8,668 nt of DNA from SABI01 sp964453215 (GTDB lineage Bacteria; Spirochaetota; Spirochaetia; Sphaerochaetales; Sphaerochaetaceae). The translations under genes and the position numbers were made by a program. This document shows positions 6,618 to 8,668 of this stretch, in pieces. The stretch covers positions 1 to 8,668 of the forward strand of contig CAYVRR010000083.1 in NCBI GenBank assembly GCA_964453215.1, read 5' to 3'. The notes under the pieces are model-generated. The model saw only the letters and a program-made list of their open reading frames with translations. It was not told the DNA's origin and searched no databases. How positions within the stretch are numbered: position 1 is the stretch's first letter; each line of letters begins with the position of its first letter.

Positions 6618-7128
6618 AGATTATTTGAAATTACCTTATACCTATGAGTTTAAAAAAGAGGACGATGGAACATATTTTATTTCAGTAAAGGAACTCGAAG
6701 GTTGCTGTTCTGTAGGGGATACTGTTGAAGAGGCCCTAGAGATGATTGAGGATGCAAAAGAAACGTGGTTATCCTACAGCCTTGAGAAGGGGTTGCCCAT
6801 ACCAGAACCAGAAAATATAGACAGTAAATCTTACAGTGGAAAGTTTATTGTAAGAGTCACCCCTACGTTGCATAAGCAATTATCACTTCAGGCTAAATCT
6901 AATGGAGTAAGCTTGAACTATTATGTAAGCGAAATTCTTGCAGGGAAAAGTTCTATTATTGAAACCCAAAACCGTCTCATCGAGGCTATTGCTGATAGGT
7001 ATGCAAGACAAGAAACAAAGGCCTTAACATCAGGAACTGGAAAATTAGAGATTAAAAAGGAAACTGTTACTACTCATTGGAAATCGCAAACTGAGGTAAT
7101 GGTTTTCCCTGTAAAGAAAAGGATGTGA
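6604..7128 (+). CDS. hicB: HicB-family antitoxin with ribbon-helix-helix domain and long C-terminal extension
   Basis: The antitoxin that should bind and block the HicA-like toxin and repress the operon. Three parts are visible in 174 aa. Residues 8-68 form the HicB partial RNase-H-like fold (YTYEFKKEDDGTYFISVKEL, then GDTVEEALEMIEDAKETWL, then GLPIPEP). Residues 79-113 are a ribbon-helix-helix DNA-binding domain (GKFIVRVTPTLHKQL.., GVSLNYYVSEILAG). Residues 114-174 are an extra tail, polar and charged, ending with Trp159 and the hydrophobic patch VMVFPV (165-170) before KKRM. HicB proteins with this architecture normally stop soon after the RHH domain, so the tail is unusual and, given the next gene, is the candidate chaperone-addiction segment. 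GGAGGA (6590-6595) sits eight bases before ATG 6604, inside the toxin gene. The stop lies two bases before the chaperone ATG. Confidence 0.88.
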   Translation: MKKIEDYLKLPYTYEFKKEDDGTYFISVKELEGCCSVGDTVEEALEMIEDAKETWLSYSLEKGLPIPEPENIDSKSYSGKFIVRVTPTLHKQLSLQAKSNGVSLNYYVSEILAGKSSIIETQNRLIEAIADRYARQETKALTSGTGKLEIKKETVTTHWKSQTEVMVFPVKKRM

Positions 7129-7130
7129 TT

Positions 7131-7601
7131 ATGATATTCGAAGAATTACTTGCAGAAATGAATATCCATACTGTAACGATTCCTGAGTACTGTTATCATT
7201 TCGATCAAACCAAGCTAAAATCTGGATCTTCTTTATTCTATCACTTTTTTATTGATTACAAGAGAGTATCTTATATACAAAAAGATAATGAGATTGACAT
7301 CAAGATTCCCTATCTCTTTTCAGCTTCTTCAAAAGAAATAGCAAGGTCAAAGAAAGATAAAGAAGGAATTTTCTTTAGCCTAGATATTACTTACAATCTA
7401 TCAATTACATTAGAGAATGAAATTATGATTGAAAAAGAACATATGAATGCCTTCCTAAATGGTGTTGCTCCAAGAATCTTGCATCCCTATTTTAGACAAT
7501 CTGTAGCTGAATCCCTACAAAAAGCAGGATTGCCACAATTGAATCTTCCATTATTTGAAAATTTCTCTGAGCCTTTAGATTCTTGCGCGACTTGTGATTA
7601 A
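7131..7601 (+). CDS. SecB-like chaperone, third gene of the toxin-antitoxin module
   Basis: A 156-aa protein I read as SecB-like. The C-terminal part carries the SecB signature layout: NGVAPRILHPYFRQSVAESL (110-129), then AGLPQLNLPLFENF (132-145), equivalent to the ..LFPYAREx(I/V)..L....PxLxLxPxNF of SecB. The preceding half alternates strand-like segments (LFYHFFIDYKRVSYI; FFSLDITYNLSITL), as in the SecB beta sheet. SecB holds unfolded clients in the cytoplasm. In TAC systems a SecB-like protein instead binds the antitoxin's tail and keeps it from aggregation and proteolysis. ATG 7131 is preferred, with AAAGGA (7118-7123) seven bases upstream; the GTG at 7125 is too close to that site. The C-terminus ends S-C-A-T-C-D, a C-x-x-C pair of unknown meaning. 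Housekeeping SecB is mainly a proteobacterial protein, so a TAC-dedicated role is likelier than general export. Confidence 0.78.
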   Translation: MIFEELLAEMNIHTVTIPEYCYHFDQTKLKSGSSLFYHFFIDYKRVSYIQKDNEIDIKIPYLFSASSKEIARSKKDKEGIFFSLDITYNLSITLENEIMIEKEHMNAFLNGVAPRILHPYFRQSVAESLQKAGLPQLNLPLFENFSEPLDSCATCD

Positions 7602-7602
7602 A

Positions 7603-7636
7603 CACCATAACTACCTTTGGTAGGGTAGCTATGGTG
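7603..7636. terminator. Hairpin terminator between convergent genes, probably bidirectional
   Basis: CACCATAACTACC (7603-7615) pairs with GGTAGCTATGGTG (7624-7636): 12 bp with one A-C mismatch and an 8-nt loop. The plus-strand tail is ataataatt and the minus-strand tail is TTTAATC, both modest. A competing inner stem CTACC-TTT-GGTAG (7611-7623) can also form. It begins two bases after the SecB-like stop and ends 19 bases from the stop of the opposing gene. Confidence 0.6.
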
Positions 7637-7655
7637 ATAATAATTCCAATAACTG

Positions 7656-8668
7656 TTATAGGGTGTACTCTTCTGAATCAGAAGAATCATCTCCTAGAAC
7701 ATCGATTGAATACATACCGTTTTCTAAGGTTGCAACAAGCAATGTACCGTTAATCATTTCATAACTGTCAACTATTTCAACAGCATCAAGATATTCCCCG
7801 TATCCATCGGTCTTATCACTTGCAGAAACTACTGTACCGGTCGAACTTATGGATAAGACATAGAGGGCATCGTTTATACCGGAAGGTTTGGTAATGAGTT
7901 TTAAATCCGTCCCAACTGTCTTGGCATACATAAATGCATGCATGGAAAAAGTTTCAGAGGTATCATAGATATTTGTGAAAGAAGCTGTAGAAGATGTAGC
8001 TTTATACAATGCAATATTTTCATCACTATCGATGGCAATCGCATAAATATTGGTACCATCCACCGCAAGAGCAATGAATTCTAGACTATCTGTGGTTGAA
8101 GAATCTAGAAGTGTTGCAGCTCCTGTTCCATCAATATAAAAATGCTTATAATCCCCACTACTGTTAACAAGAGAAACAAGCATTGGAATACTTGTAGTCG
8201 GGTCCACATGTTCCTTTCCCGTTACTTGCACGACTGAATTAATATCATATCCTACCTGGTTGCCAATAGTTGTCACAACAGTATTCTCATCAGTATAGTC
8301 GTAGAGAGCAAATGTATCAGCATCCTCTGTAAGCACCAATCCATTTGGAAGTAACTTTACAGAGTCGAATGCAGTGAAGTCATAACTCGGGCCGGCCACT
8401 CCAGTCACATCGGTAGTTTTGATCACCTTATAACCGTCATTTGCATTTGTGTTTACCTGATAGGCAATGGAAGTGCTTCCATCCAAGTGTGCAGTTGCAA
8501 TAATGTTTTCCTCAGTATTGGCAACAAGTCTCGATGAACCCGTTCCATCTTTCTTATACAGACCCTCATCGGTAAGGAAGTAGAGCACCTTTGGAGAAGA
8601 AGAGGAATCAATCCCCACTATCTGCTTGTAGACTATACCAACAGGTGCCTTTGACTCACTGATCTGCC
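7656..8668 (-). CDS. Partial Ser/Thr/Asp-rich beta-repeat protein of unknown function (5' end outside window)
   Basis: Not recognised. The frame is open from the right edge to the TAA at 7656-7658, giving 336 visible residues; the true start lies outside. A GTG at 8618 is in frame but has no reason to be the start, since coding sequence (QISESKAPVGIVYKQI) continues before it. Composition is rich in S, T, D, G and short alternating hydrophobic stretches. Loosely repeated units of roughly 40-50 residues recur (FLTDEGLYKKDGTG; KHFYIDGTGAATLL; NIYAIAIDSDENIALYK; ALYVLSISSTGTVV; NGMYSIDVLGDD), which suggests a beta-propeller-like fold. The C-terminus is acidic (DDSSDSEEYTL). No membrane segment is visible; an N-terminal signal or lipobox may be outside the window. 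A surface or periplasmic protein is plausible but inferred. It is convergent with the toxin-antitoxin-chaperone module. Confidence 0.75.
   Translation of the reverse strand, partial: QISESKAPVGIVYKQIVGIDSSSSPKVLYFLTDEGLYKKDGTGSSRLVANTEENIIATAHLDGSTSIAYQVNTNANDGYKVIKTTDVTGVAGPSYDFTAFDSVKLLPNGLVLTEDADTFALYDYTDENTVVTTIGNQVGYDINSVVQVTGKEHVDPTTSIPMLVSLVNSSGDYKHFYIDGTGAATLLDSSTTDSLEFIALAVDGTNIYAIAIDSDENIALYKATSSTASFTNIYDTSETFSMHAFMYAKTVGTDLKLITKPSGINDALYVLSISSTGTVVSASDKTDGYGEYLDAVEIVDSYEMINGTLLVATLENGMYSIDVLGDDSSDSEEYTL

Noticed and set aside
7125..7130. GTG start overlapping the HicB stop for the SecB-like gene
   Set aside because: Only one base separates it from the AAAGGA ribosome site, whereas ATG 7131 has seven.
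1..8668. CRISPR arrays, tRNA/rRNA genes, insertion sequences, riboswitches
   Set aside because: I found no regularly spaced repeats, RNA-gene landmarks, transposase genes or terminal inverted repeats by eye on either strand.

Overview
The window looks like chromosome from a moderately AT-rich bacterium with a sugar-ABC-rich genome. A spirochaete of the Sphaerochaeta type is my best guess. The grounds are the style of the binding-protein signal peptide (no lipobox Cys, ending ..LFAGGAAE), a DUF624/YesL protein beside a sugar-type ABC operon, and a low-complexity Ser/Thr/Asp surface-type protein. The organism is inferred; no rRNA or tRNA lies in the window.

Left edge (1-1094): two membrane-protein genes diverge from a 46-bp gap. 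The minus-strand gene is cut by the window edge and encodes a single-pass protein of unknown function. The plus-strand gene is a DUF624 (YesL-like) multi-pass protein.

Centre (1221-6097): a five-gene plus-strand operon follows a recognisable sigma70-type promoter. It encodes a family-1 extracellular solute-binding protein (UgpB-like), two MalF/MalG-type permeases (UgpA/UgpE-like), a cytoplasmic glycerophosphodiester phosphodiesterase and an exported metallo-beta-lactamase-fold hydrolase. Genes 2 to 5 are tightly packed (overlap or gaps of 8-12 bp). Only the binding-protein/permease junction is wide, and it carries a strong hairpin. The gene set suggests uptake of glycerol-3-phosphate or glycerophosphodiesters, cleavage of diesters inside the cell, and perhaps pre-processing of a larger phosphodiester outside the membrane. 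No ATPase gene is present, so the transporter must borrow one.

Right-centre (6320-7636): a compact, AT-rich three-gene module of HicA-type toxin, long HicB-type antitoxin and SecB-like chaperone, with overlapping or nearly touching genes. A perfect 7-bp inverted repeat precedes it and a hairpin terminator follows it. This is the layout of a toxin-antitoxin-chaperone (TAC) system, with the antitoxin's extra C-terminal tail as the candidate chaperone-addiction segment. It is the most interesting locus in the window.

Right edge (7656-8668): a convergent minus-strand gene, cut at its 5' end by the window edge, encodes a beta-rich, Ser/Thr/Asp-rich protein of unknown function, possibly propeller-like.
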